Of a stretch of 64,000 nucleotides of DNA, positions 32,819-40,507 are shown in pieces (position 1 is the first letter of the stretch; every line of letters begins with the position of its first letter). Below the pieces are notes generated by a model. It saw only the letters and a program-made list of their open reading frames with translations, ran no database searches and was not told where the DNA came from. The position numbers and the translations under genes are program-made. The DNA comes from Hymenobacter sp. IS2118. GTDB lineage: Bacteria > Bacteroidota > Bacteroidia > Cytophagales > Hymenobacteraceae. The stretch covers positions 47,110 to 111,109 of the forward strand of contig NZ_JNLX01000031.1 in NCBI RefSeq assembly GCF_000715495.1, given 5' to 3'.

Positions 32819-33463
32819 CTAGGTAAAAAGAGGTGTTGAAAAAGTCGTAGGTGTCAGCTGCTCCATCAGCGTCAGCCAGTCCCGGAAGACAGCCGGGGCG
32901 GGCTGATTAGCATTAAGGGTGTGCCACTGCGTGTGGGCAAGGCGGGCAATGCCAAAAGAGGCAATCTGCTGGTAGGCTTCGCGTGCTTCGTGCAGGCGTG
33001 GTAGCGACTCGTCGTGCTGCCCGTAGCTGCGCCGCCGGGCCACTGCCCGCTCCCAGGCCACGGTGGGGTCAACGTCCAGCAGGATGACGTGGTCAGGCGC
33101 TGGCACCAGGGCCTCCCGCTGGTTCACCCGCTCAATGCAGCGCTTGGGGTGTCCCCACTTCCGCCAGCGAGTGGCGTAGCTTGTCACAATGCTACGGTCC
33201 CCCAACACCAGCGGGCGCTGCCAGTCCGCCGTTGTGGCCGCATAGTTAGCCCGGCAGGCGTAGAGGTAATCGTTCCAAGCATCCAGCCGGCGCAGGCAGG
33301 GTACCTGAGCCGACAGCCGTTCCTGCCAGCTGCGCTCGGCCGGTACTGCCCGGGTGGGGGCCACCGTACTAAAGGCAACCTGCCGGCTGGTCAGCAGTTG
33401 CTGAGCCGCATTGAGCAGGGTAGATTTTCCGCAGCCTTTCAGGCCTTCGAGACAGATATACAT
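32819..33463 (-). CDS. P-loop (dTMP kinase-like) nucleotide kinase
   Basis: A 214-residue kinase beginning MYICLEGLKGCGKSTLLNAA, with the P-loop GLKGCGKST at residues 7-15, DRSIVTSYATRW near 85-96, HVILLDVDPTVAWERAVARR near 128-147, and a lid-type Arg-rich stretch. The layout fits thymidylate kinase or a related deoxynucleoside kinase. The ATG at 33463 is preferred over a longer frame that would add 49 unrelated residues. It is the second gene of the cupin-kinase-GreA operon, 10 bp after the cupin gene. Confidence 0.75.
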   Translation of the reverse strand: MYICLEGLKGCGKSTLLNAAQQLLTSRQVAFSTVAPTRAVPAERSWQERLSAQVPCLRRLDAWNDYLYACRANYAATTADWQRPLVLGDRSIVTSYATRWRKWGHPKRCIERVNQREALVPAPDHVILLDVDPTVAWERAVARRRSYGQHDESLPRLHEAREAYQQIASFGIARLAHTQWHTLNANQPAPAVFRDWLTLMEQLTPTTFSTPLFT

Positions 33464-33473
33464 AGCTAGGAAA

Positions 33474-34319
33474 TTAAGCTGCCATAGCAGCGGGTGCACA
33501 ATGGGTGTAGAGCAAAGCCACGAGCTCACGGCGGATGGCCGTGCGGGTGAAGGGCACGTTCTCTTTATCCGCTTCGGCGATGGGGTGGTCAGCGTAGAGC
33601 TTGCAGCCATCCAGCACGGGGGTAGCAGTCAGCATCAGCGACCGGGTGTGTCCCTGACCAGGGTCAGTCACCTGGTGCAGTGTGCTGGCGGGCATGTAAT
33701 ACATGTCGCCGGCCCGCAGGGTGTGGGTTGCCTGCTGGCGCAATTGCACCAACCCGTTTTCGCGCACGCCGTAGGTCTGACCTTCCTTAGCGGGGGTATA
33801 GGTGCAGTTCAGCCGCACCTCGGGCCCGTTTGGGTCCTCCTCCCAGATAACAGTCGTGAAGCTGCCAGCCAGCAGGGTAGAGGCGAAGTTCCAGCGGTGG
33901 TCGTGAATGTTCTCGTGGTGAGCTTCGTTGCGGGCCTCCCACAGGTGTAGGCGCAGCTTGAACACGGCGCTTTGCAGCAGCACCAGCTTACGAAAGCCGT
34001 TGTGATGGTAGTAGGAGTTCCGCTGGATGGCACTCAGCGCCTGCTCGTCAGCCAGCAGGTGGTGCAGCAGCAGCTCCAGGTTGTCGGGGCGGCTCAGGGC
34101 GCCGATGATGCTGGGCAGGGTGTAGTGCTCCCCGGCCCGTCCTTCCCACAGCAGAATGCCGGCAATGGTCCGCTCGAGGGCGCCAATTCCCTCCTGCAAC
34201 GCCGCCTCTACCGCCAGCTGGATTGCGAAGTCTAGTTGGCTTGCCTCGCAAACCTGCAGGCTCTGGGCTGCAGGAGACTGGGAGAGAACCGAGGCGGAGG
34301 AAGCGTACAGGAGAGGCAT
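33474..34319 (-). CDS. Cupin-type protein, first gene of sigma-54 operon
   Basis: A 281-residue protein. The metal site looks like a cupin: LWEARNEAHHENIHDHRWNF near residues 126-145 gives HxH, and TLHQVTDPGQGHTRSLML gives the later His. Residues 1-110 are helical and unassigned. Cysteine-dioxygenase or other cupin chemistry cannot be told apart. The start at 34319 is chosen because the sigma-54 promoter lies about 55 bp upstream. It forms an operon with the kinase and GreA-like genes, 10 and 4 bp apart. Confidence 0.6.
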   Translation of the reverse strand: MPLLYASSASVLSQSPAAQSLQVCEASQLDFAIQLAVEAALQEGIGALERTIAGILLWEGRAGEHYTLPSIIGALSRPDNLELLLHHLLADEQALSAIQRNSYYHHNGFRKLVLLQSAVFKLRLHLWEARNEAHHENIHDHRWNFASTLLAGSFTTVIWEEDPNGPEVRLNCTYTPAKEGQTYGVRENGLVQLRQQATHTLRAGDMYYMPASTLHQVTDPGQGHTRSLMLTATPVLDGCKLYADHPIAEADKENVPFTRTAIRRELVALLYTHCAPAAMAA

Positions 34320-34370
34320 AGCAGAAAAAAGAAATCGAACCCTGCTCCATGCTGGATTCGATTTACTTTT

Positions 34371-34387
34371 TGCTAGAATGCGGCCAA
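34371..34387 (-). promoter_or_regulatory. Sigma-54-type promoter of the cupin operon
   Basis: On the minus strand TTGGCCGCATTCTAGCA has GG and GC separated by exactly 10 bases, the -24/-12 rule of sigma-54 promoters. It differs at two positions out of 17 from the element at 44658-44674. Its -12 GC is about 53 bp from the cupin ATG. Confidence 0.65.
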
Positions 34388-34520
34388 AACCCAAAAGGCC
34401 ATTTTTAATGCTCAGAAGGCATATTTGACTTTCTGATGCACAGCATAATCTGCGAAGTTGCTACATAAAATGTGGCGCCATGCTGGCTTTGTATGGGGAG
34501 TTGATTGTTCTTTGGAGTGT

Positions 34521-34695
34521 TTAGGCAACCACCTGGGCATTCACACTGATTTGGTCGATGATGTGAAACAGCTGCCGTACCTGAGTTTCTTCTCGGAATA
34601 CCCCCCACAATCCCAAGGATATGGGGCTCGGTGAAGAGCTTATCGAAAAGCATTTTCTTGTCGATGATGCCGTTGTGAGCCAAGTAGTCAATCAA
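34521..34695 (-). pseudogene. Short frameshifted gene remnant
   Basis: A frame starting MIDYLAHNGIIDKKMLFDKL then FTEPHILGIVG runs to a G6 run at 34601-34606. Beyond it the other frame continues naturally, VFREETQVRQLFHIIDQISV then NAQVVA-stop at 34521. Removing one G joins the two parts into a protein of about 57 residues. It may be a decayed gene or an error in a homopolymer. No family is recognised. Confidence 0.5.
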
Positions 34696-34743
34696 GCCAC
34701 ATGCTCGTTGCCTATTTAGAATTAGGCACTGTCCACTTCGTGC

Positions 34744-35333
34744 CTAATTCAAGCGGAGTAACAATGGCTTGGGAGAGCCGGCAATAACTTCTGCCACGGC
34801 GTCAAGCACCTCTGGGTTGAGCGTGGGGCAGCCCTCGCTCTGGATTGGGTGCCCCGCGCCAGGCTCAGCTGGTACCCCCACCCAGGAGTGCAGCACTACT
34901 GCCCGCCGGCGAACGTTACGAGTGCTGGGTTCGAGGCCATACAAGCGGTACACCGGCCAAAGCGGCCGGTGTACCGCTCACCAATGCTTGCCAGCCCCCG
35001 AGAGCTGCAGTTGGAGTCCACCTCATTAGAATATCGCACCTGCCCCTGCGCGTCAGTTTGGCCGTTGAGGCAGATGCCCTGCAGCAGCACTTTCTTCCGG
35101 GTCAGGTCCAGCACAAAGAAGCGGTAGTCGTTATCAGGCCGCGTCAGGTCCACATAGCACGCCACATCAGCGTTATAGGCTATGCCTTCGCGCTTCACAT
35201 CCCGGCGTAGCTCTTCAACATAGCGGCTGATAGGTGGCCCGACTTCCTTAGCTGTGTTCTTGTTGCAGGCACTCAGCCCGGATACCACTATTGCAGCCAG
35301 CACAAAAACAAATCGGAAGCTGGGTGTAGTCAT
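34744..35333 (-). pseudogene. L,D-transpeptidase-like lipoprotein, frameshifted at a hairpin
   Basis: The first part (from 35333) has a lipoprotein signal MTTPSFRFVFVLAAIVVSGL then SAC, and continues through FVLDLTRKKVLLQGICLN and SIGERYTGRFG. The second part, one frame over, reads VYRLYGLEPSTRNVRRRAVV, LHSWVGVP and SEGCPTLNP, which carries the catalytic-type Cys motif (S.GCP) of murein L,D-transpeptidase-like proteins. Adding one base after YTGRFG restores a single frame of about 195 residues. The shift falls exactly in a perfect 15-bp inverted repeat (34944-34958 and 34964-34978). Confidence 0.7.
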
Positions 35334-35377
35334 GATGGAGATGCGTGGAAGAAAGCCCCTACCAAGCCCGGTTGTGT

Positions 35378-36691
35378 CTAGTTGCAGAAGCTAATGCAGT
35401 GCAGTACGCCGCCCAACTTGGCAAGCTCGGTGCACTCTATCGGGATGATGGAGCCGCCAGGATTAAGCCGCTCCAATTGTGTCAAAATTTCCCGTTCGCC
35501 TTCCAGCCCATAGGTGGGTACAAGCCAGTGGCCGTTCAGCTGTAGCATGTTCACATAAAGCCCAACAGCGCTATCGATGGGTGAGGGACCAGCTACATCC
35601 TGGGGCTGTTCCTGAATACGGACTACCTTAATATCTAACTCACGTAGCTGTTGAGCCAGCGCGTCCACACATTGTTGGTCCTTCGGGTATTTATGCGCCC
35701 AGGCCTCGGGAAAGGTGCTAACTAGGGCCTTATTCGGTGAGATGAAGGCAACGTACCCGTCAGTGTGAGCCAGCTTGTCGGCTCCGGGTAGTTCAACCCA
35801 TACGGGCTGAATTTGTAACGCTGCCTGAATTACTCTGCCAATTGATTCTCTTGGCTCTTCCAGCTCTATTGTCACCTGCTCAGTCGGCTTGCTTTTTTTG
35901 GTGTTGTGCTGAAGCATGCGGGTACTGACAAACCCGTAGCGACCGTTAGACACCAGGTTGCCGCCGTCCCACACCAGCGGAAGTGCAACAAGGTCTACCC
36001 CGAGCAATGAATGCAACAGCTTCATATTGTCGCCGATGCGCTTGGGCGAGAAGACAGGCTTTACCAAGTGGGTCCCCATGTTGAAGCCAGCATAGTCGCG
36101 CAGCCAGATGCTTTCCAGCTCGTTGTGTACCACGTAGCGAATCCGCTCCCGCACGCTGTTTGCCTTCAAACGGTTGGCTATGCAGCTCGATTTTACTAGT
36201 AAAACGACTTCCAAGTCGGCAGGTATGGCTTTCAGCAGCTGGATGTAAAATCCGGCCAGCGGCGAGTAATCCCAGCCTTCGCCGACTACCTGGTCGGGGA
36301 AAACTAGGTATACCTGCCGGACGGGGGCAAAATCGGTCAGGAGGCCCGCGCCTGTCTGGAATTGAACGGAGGTCGTCTCTACTTCTTCCAGCGTGCCGAA
36401 GGCCTCCTTGGCAGCCTGCAAGAACTCAGTGTGCAGCTCCCGAATTCGTCCCTGAGTTAACCTCCATACTAAGTGGTTTCGAACGTTGTTTTTATGTCCA
36501 ACACCTGCATACCAAGCCTCGTCGGTGCCTTGCTCCCGAAGGCGCACCTCGTTGAACGCAGCTTCCCGAACATAGGCGGCTTCAAGCTGACCAAGCAGCT
36601 CCCGTAGCCGCGCTGTTGCTTCGGGGGTGTGGTCTTGACGGCTTTGTTGCCATAATTGAGCATGTTCTTCAGAAAGTATTTGGTCACTCAT
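35378..36691 (-). CDS. Agmatine deiminase / peptidylarginine deiminase-family protein
   Basis: A 437-residue protein with the guanidino-group-modifying fold of agmatine deiminases. It shows LVWDGGNLVSNGRYGFVSTR near 255, ELPGADKLAHTDGYVAFIS near 310 (H-x-D), and the catalytic Cys in LGGVLHCISFC near residue 432. The N-terminal 130 residues, with VREAAFNEVRLREQGTDEAW, are not typical of AguA, so the substrate may differ. Family enzymes hydrolyse a guanidinium group to urea-type products, releasing ammonia. It lies between the L,D-transpeptidase remnant and the VWA gene, all on the minus strand. Confidence 0.78.
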   Translation of the reverse strand: MSDQILSEEHAQLWQQSRQDHTPEATARLRELLGQLEAAYVREAAFNEVRLREQGTDEAWYAGVGHKNNVRNHLVWRLTQGRIRELHTEFLQAAKEAFGTLEEVETTSVQFQTGAGLLTDFAPVRQVYLVFPDQVVGEGWDYSPLAGFYIQLLKAIPADLEVVLLVKSSCIANRLKANSVRERIRYVVHNELESIWLRDYAGFNMGTHLVKPVFSPKRIGDNMKLLHSLLGVDLVALPLVWDGGNLVSNGRYGFVSTRMLQHNTKKSKPTEQVTIELEEPRESIGRVIQAALQIQPVWVELPGADKLAHTDGYVAFISPNKALVSTFPEAWAHKYPKDQQCVDALAQQLRELDIKVVRIQEQPQDVAGPSPIDSAVGLYVNMLQLNGHWLVPTYGLEGEREILTQLERLNPGGSIIPIECTELAKLGGVLHCISFCN

Positions 36692-36738
36692 TGCAGATTA
36701 ATTTGGGGTAAGGAATATGTTTTGCAAATGCCGTTTAA

Positions 36739-37440
36739 CTAAACAGTAGGGCCATCGCTAGACGAGGCGGGAGTTGTTGGCTCATCCTCATCAAAGTAAT
36801 CCGCTTTCGACTTACCACCGAAGGGGTCATTTGCAGGCTTCATATTGTAGCGCCGGCGCGCCGCCCTTTCCTTTTCAAACATCACGTTCATTTCGCCAGC
36901 GTCCTGACTAAAAGCCAGCTTGTTGTCAATGGCCAGGGCCTCAGCGGCCCGGTCCACGTCGTGATTAGCTCCGATGTATGTAAAGGTCCAGTCCTGCTCT
37001 TTCAGCCCTTCAATAAGCTGGCGGATAGTGGAGCGGCTATACTCCCTCGAGGCGTTTTCTTCGCCGTCGGTCAGCACCGTTACCAATACCTGGAAGTTTG
37101 CTGCCCCGGTGGTGGCCAGCACATTCCGCAGCTTGCTCACGCTTTGCCCGATGGCGTCGTGCAGTGGCGTCATCGAGCTAGGCTGATAATCTGCCAGCGT
37201 CAGCTGCTGCAAGGCTGATGCTTCCTGCATAAACAGTTTCTCTTTAATGCCAAGACCATTGAAGGTCGTCAGGCTCACCACCTGCTTTTTCTCCGGGAAT
37301 TCGCGCGCCAGGCCCTGCACGGTTTGCACCAGCTCATTGAAGCCATTCACGGTTGTCTGGCGCACAATGTCCATGGAGCCGCTCTCATCTAGGATGAGTA
37401 AGTTGTAGACAGTGCTGGAAGGGGTAAGGGTGTTGGCCAT
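36739..37440 (-). CDS. VWA-domain protein
   Basis: A 233-residue cytosolic protein with a von Willebrand A domain. The MIDAS motif is LLILDESGSMD near residues 14-24, with the threonine in SSMTPLHDAIG near 88 and the aspartate in TVLTDGEENAS near 117-127. No signal peptide is present. The C-terminus is acidic and disordered (DYFDEDEPTTPASSSDG). VWA proteins often act as metal-dependent scaffolds with ATPases. It is 47 bp upstream of the deiminase gene on the same strand and likely shares its operon. Confidence 0.85.
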   Translation of the reverse strand: MANTLTPSSTVYNLLILDESGSMDIVRQTTVNGFNELVQTVQGLAREFPEKKQVVSLTTFNGLGIKEKLFMQEASALQQLTLADYQPSSMTPLHDAIGQSVSKLRNVLATTGAANFQVLVTVLTDGEENASREYSRSTIRQLIEGLKEQDWTFTYIGANHDVDRAAEALAIDNKLAFSQDAGEMNVMFEKERAARRRYNMKPANDPFGGKSKADYFDEDEPTTPASSSDGPTV

Positions 37441-37725
37441 GCTGTGTTAGAAAAAAAGGATGATAGGAATGAATATTCTGCGCGGACCAGCAATTGCAGC
37501 CCGCCCCCAACAGGGTATTCACCTTATTCCATTACCTAGCCAATTTCAAAAACTGCCTCTACGTGTCATCAGGGCCTATGCGGCAATGCGCACTACAGCA
37601 TATTTTGCGAACAGTAGCGCATAAAATGAGGCATTTACTGGCCCCTGCTCCAGCGTCAGCTCTTAATAAAAGTAGATTCTATAAGGACACGAGAGCTTTA
37701 ATATTCTACTTCTCCGGCAAGCAGC

Positions 37726-38742
37726 TTAAGATGCAGCCAGGTCCAGCAAGCGGTTGTTGCAGTTGCCGTACAGCAGATTAGTGGCCATCCAGCCTCCCTG
37801 TTGCTGATTATGATTACGCAGGGCCGCTGCGGACTTCAGCTCCAGCTGCATGCTCCGCCAGGGAACATCCCCATAGGGCACACGGGCGTCACGAAATGCT
37901 CCCTGAATGCGGATGTCGTTGTGGGCATTGACGCGGCCATCCTCCCCAAAGCAGGCAAACCCTCGGTCGCTGCTGCCAAAGTGGTAGTTGCTCACCCACG
38001 CGCGGCGATGAAAGCGTCGGTCAGTATCGCCGTGGGTGAGCAAACCCATCACAATCGTGTAGGGACGGTTCAGGGTCGTACGCATCTCGGTGAATAAAGC
38101 CGCCAGTACCTCCGGGTTTAATACATTCCGAGGGTTGGTAGTGACGAGCAGCAGGTGAAACTCCTCGTGCAGTGTGGATGGCAGCAGCCCGTCTAGCAGA
38201 CTCAGTAAGTTGCGCTTTCCCTCCTTGAAGCTGCTGAACAGGTAGTTGTCCACCAGCAACAACGAGTTCATAGGTAGCTTTCCCAGGGGGGCAAGCAACG
38301 CCGGCCACCGTTCTTGGGTCTGCCCAGCATCCGCGACTTCGTATGCATCGGCTTTTTCCATCTGCCGATAGTAATGCGTGGTCAGGGTTTGAGCGGGCGT
38401 TGGGTCTTGTACAGAAAGCACGCAGATGCCATGTCGGCTGGAAAGGCGAGCGCACACGTCCGGGGCCTGGTCCAAGATGAAGAGACCCCCAGCGGTAATT
38501 GCCGCTAAATCGTCCGGCAGCCCGCCGTAAAATTCTGTTTCGCAGTCCACCCCGTAAGTACCGCGTTTGAATAGGCTACGCACATAGGGATTAGACAGCA
38601 TGGCCTTTTCCAGAGCCTCCTCAGGCAGATTCAGCACCACATCATGGTAGTCGCGCACAATGTGGTAAAGGTCAGCGAAGGCGGTAGGGTCGTCAAATAT
38701 TTCGTCTAGGGCTTCCAGGGAGCAGTATACTTTGCGCGGCAT
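37726..38742 (-). CDS. PLD-like (MIT_C-type) effector candidate, pairs with ATPase
   Basis: A 338-residue protein starting MPRKVYCSLEALDEIFDDPT 7 bp after the stop of the ATPase gene. A helical N-terminus is followed by alpha/beta segments. Near residue 240, DRRFHRRAWVSNYHFGSSDR and GFACF resemble the HxR...GxGF region of divergent PLD/MIT_C-like domains, and NAHNDIRIQGAF follows. The catalytic His-Lys pair of true PLD enzymes is not clear. The tight coupling to an SMC-like ATPase suggests a two-gene ATPase/effector system. The nuclease call is tentative. Confidence 0.5.
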   Translation of the reverse strand: MPRKVYCSLEALDEIFDDPTAFADLYHIVRDYHDVVLNLPEEALEKAMLSNPYVRSLFKRGTYGVDCETEFYGGLPDDLAAITAGGLFILDQAPDVCARLSSRHGICVLSVQDPTPAQTLTTHYYRQMEKADAYEVADAGQTQERWPALLAPLGKLPMNSLLLVDNYLFSSFKEGKRNLLSLLDGLLPSTLHEEFHLLLVTTNPRNVLNPEVLAALFTEMRTTLNRPYTIVMGLLTHGDTDRRFHRRAWVSNYHFGSSDRGFACFGEDGRVNAHNDIRIQGAFRDARVPYGDVPWRSMQLELKSAAALRNHNQQQGGWMATNLLYGNCNNRLLDLAAS

Positions 38743-38749
38743 AGCGAAA

Positions 38750-40402
38750 CTAGGATAGCTTAATGCGGGAAGATTTCTTCTGCAAGCGGTACAATTCCAT
38801 GGCATTCTCATCGGCTTCATCGAAGAAACCATTTCCGAAAACGTCACTAAGCTTGCCATCTGCCTGGATAGTGATGCGGCGAACGGAGGCCACTGAAGAA
38901 CCGGATTGGTCTTGCTCTTGGTCCATATAAAAAAGCACCACGTTGTCTTCCTGGTCTTCGTCCGGTGTCCCACTAGCTACAATCAATTGAAGCTTTCGGA
39001 TGAGGTATTCTGAATGCGTCTCTACCACTAGCCGAATTGAGTAGGTTCGAGTTACCTCTTCGAATAACACGGCTAGCAAGGATTGCAATCGAGGGTGCAG
39101 GTTTGCTTCGGGTTCCTCGATAAGTAGTACCGCTGCCACATTGCGAGACCTGCCCGCTGCCGCACGTTCTTCCTGGCGTTCTATAACCGAGGCAATCTGG
39201 AGCAGGATGGTTAGGATTTGACCGGCCCCAAAACCGAGGTCGGCCAGATTAATGGGGCTGCCCTTCTTGCCGGTTACGTTGATGGTGATTTTGAAGGCCA
39301 TGCCTTCAACGGGTACAACGTTAACCGAATCCCCCACATTAAATAAAGGCAACCAGTGGCGTAGGAACTTATCTGCAGCGCTGTTCCGCCGAATGCCTCG
39401 GTGTACAAAGGCCTCTACAATAGAGGTGATTTCACTGCCCGTATGATTACTGAAGTAGAGTCGGGATTGGTAGGTGCGGTTTGGGCCAAGATGTGCTACA
39501 GGAAATCGCATGAGCTGCAGTAACTCCTGGTAAAAGCGAACCAAAGTGCTTCGGACTTGCTCGGCTAGGTACTTTAACTCCTGCACGGGGCGAGCAGCAT
39601 CCGCCTCGACATAAGCCAACAACCCCTGTTGAATGATACGTGGTATGCTGGGAACTCCGGGGGCGACTCCTTCTAAGCTTATACTTGTACTGTATACCAA
39701 GCCTTTATCGCGAATCCTATGGCTTTCTGCTGCTTTTTTTAACTCGTAAATTCGTATGTGTAACTTTTTCCTGTTGATTTGAAGCTGGTTGAATGCAGTC
39801 GAAACTGCAGGATAATTTAACATATCCGGACGCCGCTCGAATTGTGCTTCCCGACCTGTTAATTCTTGGTCCATAGTAGCGAGCTTCTTCTCGGCTTTAG
39901 CAGCCTCTGCTAAGTAGCTCTGACTTTGGAGCCTCAGGTAAGCATCTTCATTAACGATGTAATCAATCAGCCCTTGACGTACGGTAATCTGGTAATGAGG
40001 ATTTTCAAACTCGCTCATCAGCCTCATGTTGAGGTCCTCATTTAATGCAGCTACAACTATGCGAAAGCCGGTGAGAACGGCAATATTAGGCTCAGAGTGA
40101 CGGGAGAAATCGTACTCAAGACGAACATCACCCATGGTATAACTCAAACGGATGATGTCGTCAGCTACCTCCCAATTTTTTAGGTTGTCGAAGTTGGTTA
40201 TTTTGTGGCGTGACGCGCGTGGTCCATCTAGTCGAAGCACCGTCTGGTCTTCTTGTTCAATGAAGTCTGCCAGCAATAGTAGGGCTTTGATAAGGGAGGA
40301 CTTGCCAGCATTGTTGCGTCCTGTCAGAATAGTGAGGGGAGACAAATCAAATTCGGCGGGCGCTCCAAAAACCCGGAAGTTCTTAACGGCAATCTGCTGC
40401 AT
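38750..40402 (-). CDS. SMC/DUF3696-like AAA ATPase
   Basis: A 550-residue ATPase. Walker A is LTGRNNAGKSSLIKAL near residues 26-41, the ABC-like Walker B is VLLIEEPEANLHPRLQS near 435, and the H-loop is RLVVETHSEYLIRKLQ near 465. A coiled-coil insert with EKKLATMDQELTGREAQF lies near 170-230. The LADLGFGAGQILTILLQ signature precedes Walker B. The ATG at 40402 (MQQIAVKNFRVFG) is preferred to a TTG two codons upstream. Such ATPases sit with effector partners in many defence systems; the partner here is the 338-residue gene immediately downstream. Confidence 0.85.
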   Translation of the reverse strand: MQQIAVKNFRVFGAPAEFDLSPLTILTGRNNAGKSSLIKALLLLADFIEQEDQTVLRLDGPRASRHKITNFDNLKNWEVADDIIRLSYTMGDVRLEYDFSRHSEPNIAVLTGFRIVVAALNEDLNMRLMSEFENPHYQITVRQGLIDYIVNEDAYLRLQSQSYLAEAAKAEKKLATMDQELTGREAQFERRPDMLNYPAVSTAFNQLQINRKKLHIRIYELKKAAESHRIRDKGLVYSTSISLEGVAPGVPSIPRIIQQGLLAYVEADAARPVQELKYLAEQVRSTLVRFYQELLQLMRFPVAHLGPNRTYQSRLYFSNHTGSEITSIVEAFVHRGIRRNSAADKFLRHWLPLFNVGDSVNVVPVEGMAFKITINVTGKKGSPINLADLGFGAGQILTILLQIASVIERQEERAAAGRSRNVAAVLLIEEPEANLHPRLQSLLAVLFEEVTRTYSIRLVVETHSEYLIRKLQLIVASGTPDEDQEDNVVLFYMDQEQDQSGSSVASVRRITIQADGKLSDVFGNGFFDEADENAMELYRLQKKSSRIKLS

Positions 40403-40507
40403 GAACAAGACGTGAGGTAAGGGTTTTTATAATGATTGGGCAAGGCCAATTTCACCACAAGGTAACAGGAAATGAGAGCCTAAACGGCGATTGAAGGTGG
40501 GCTGCCA

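Noticed and set aside
37441..37560. Sigma-54 promoter before the VWA gene
   Set aside because: TTGGGGGCGGGCTGCA has GG and GC only 9 bases apart, so the spacing rule fails.
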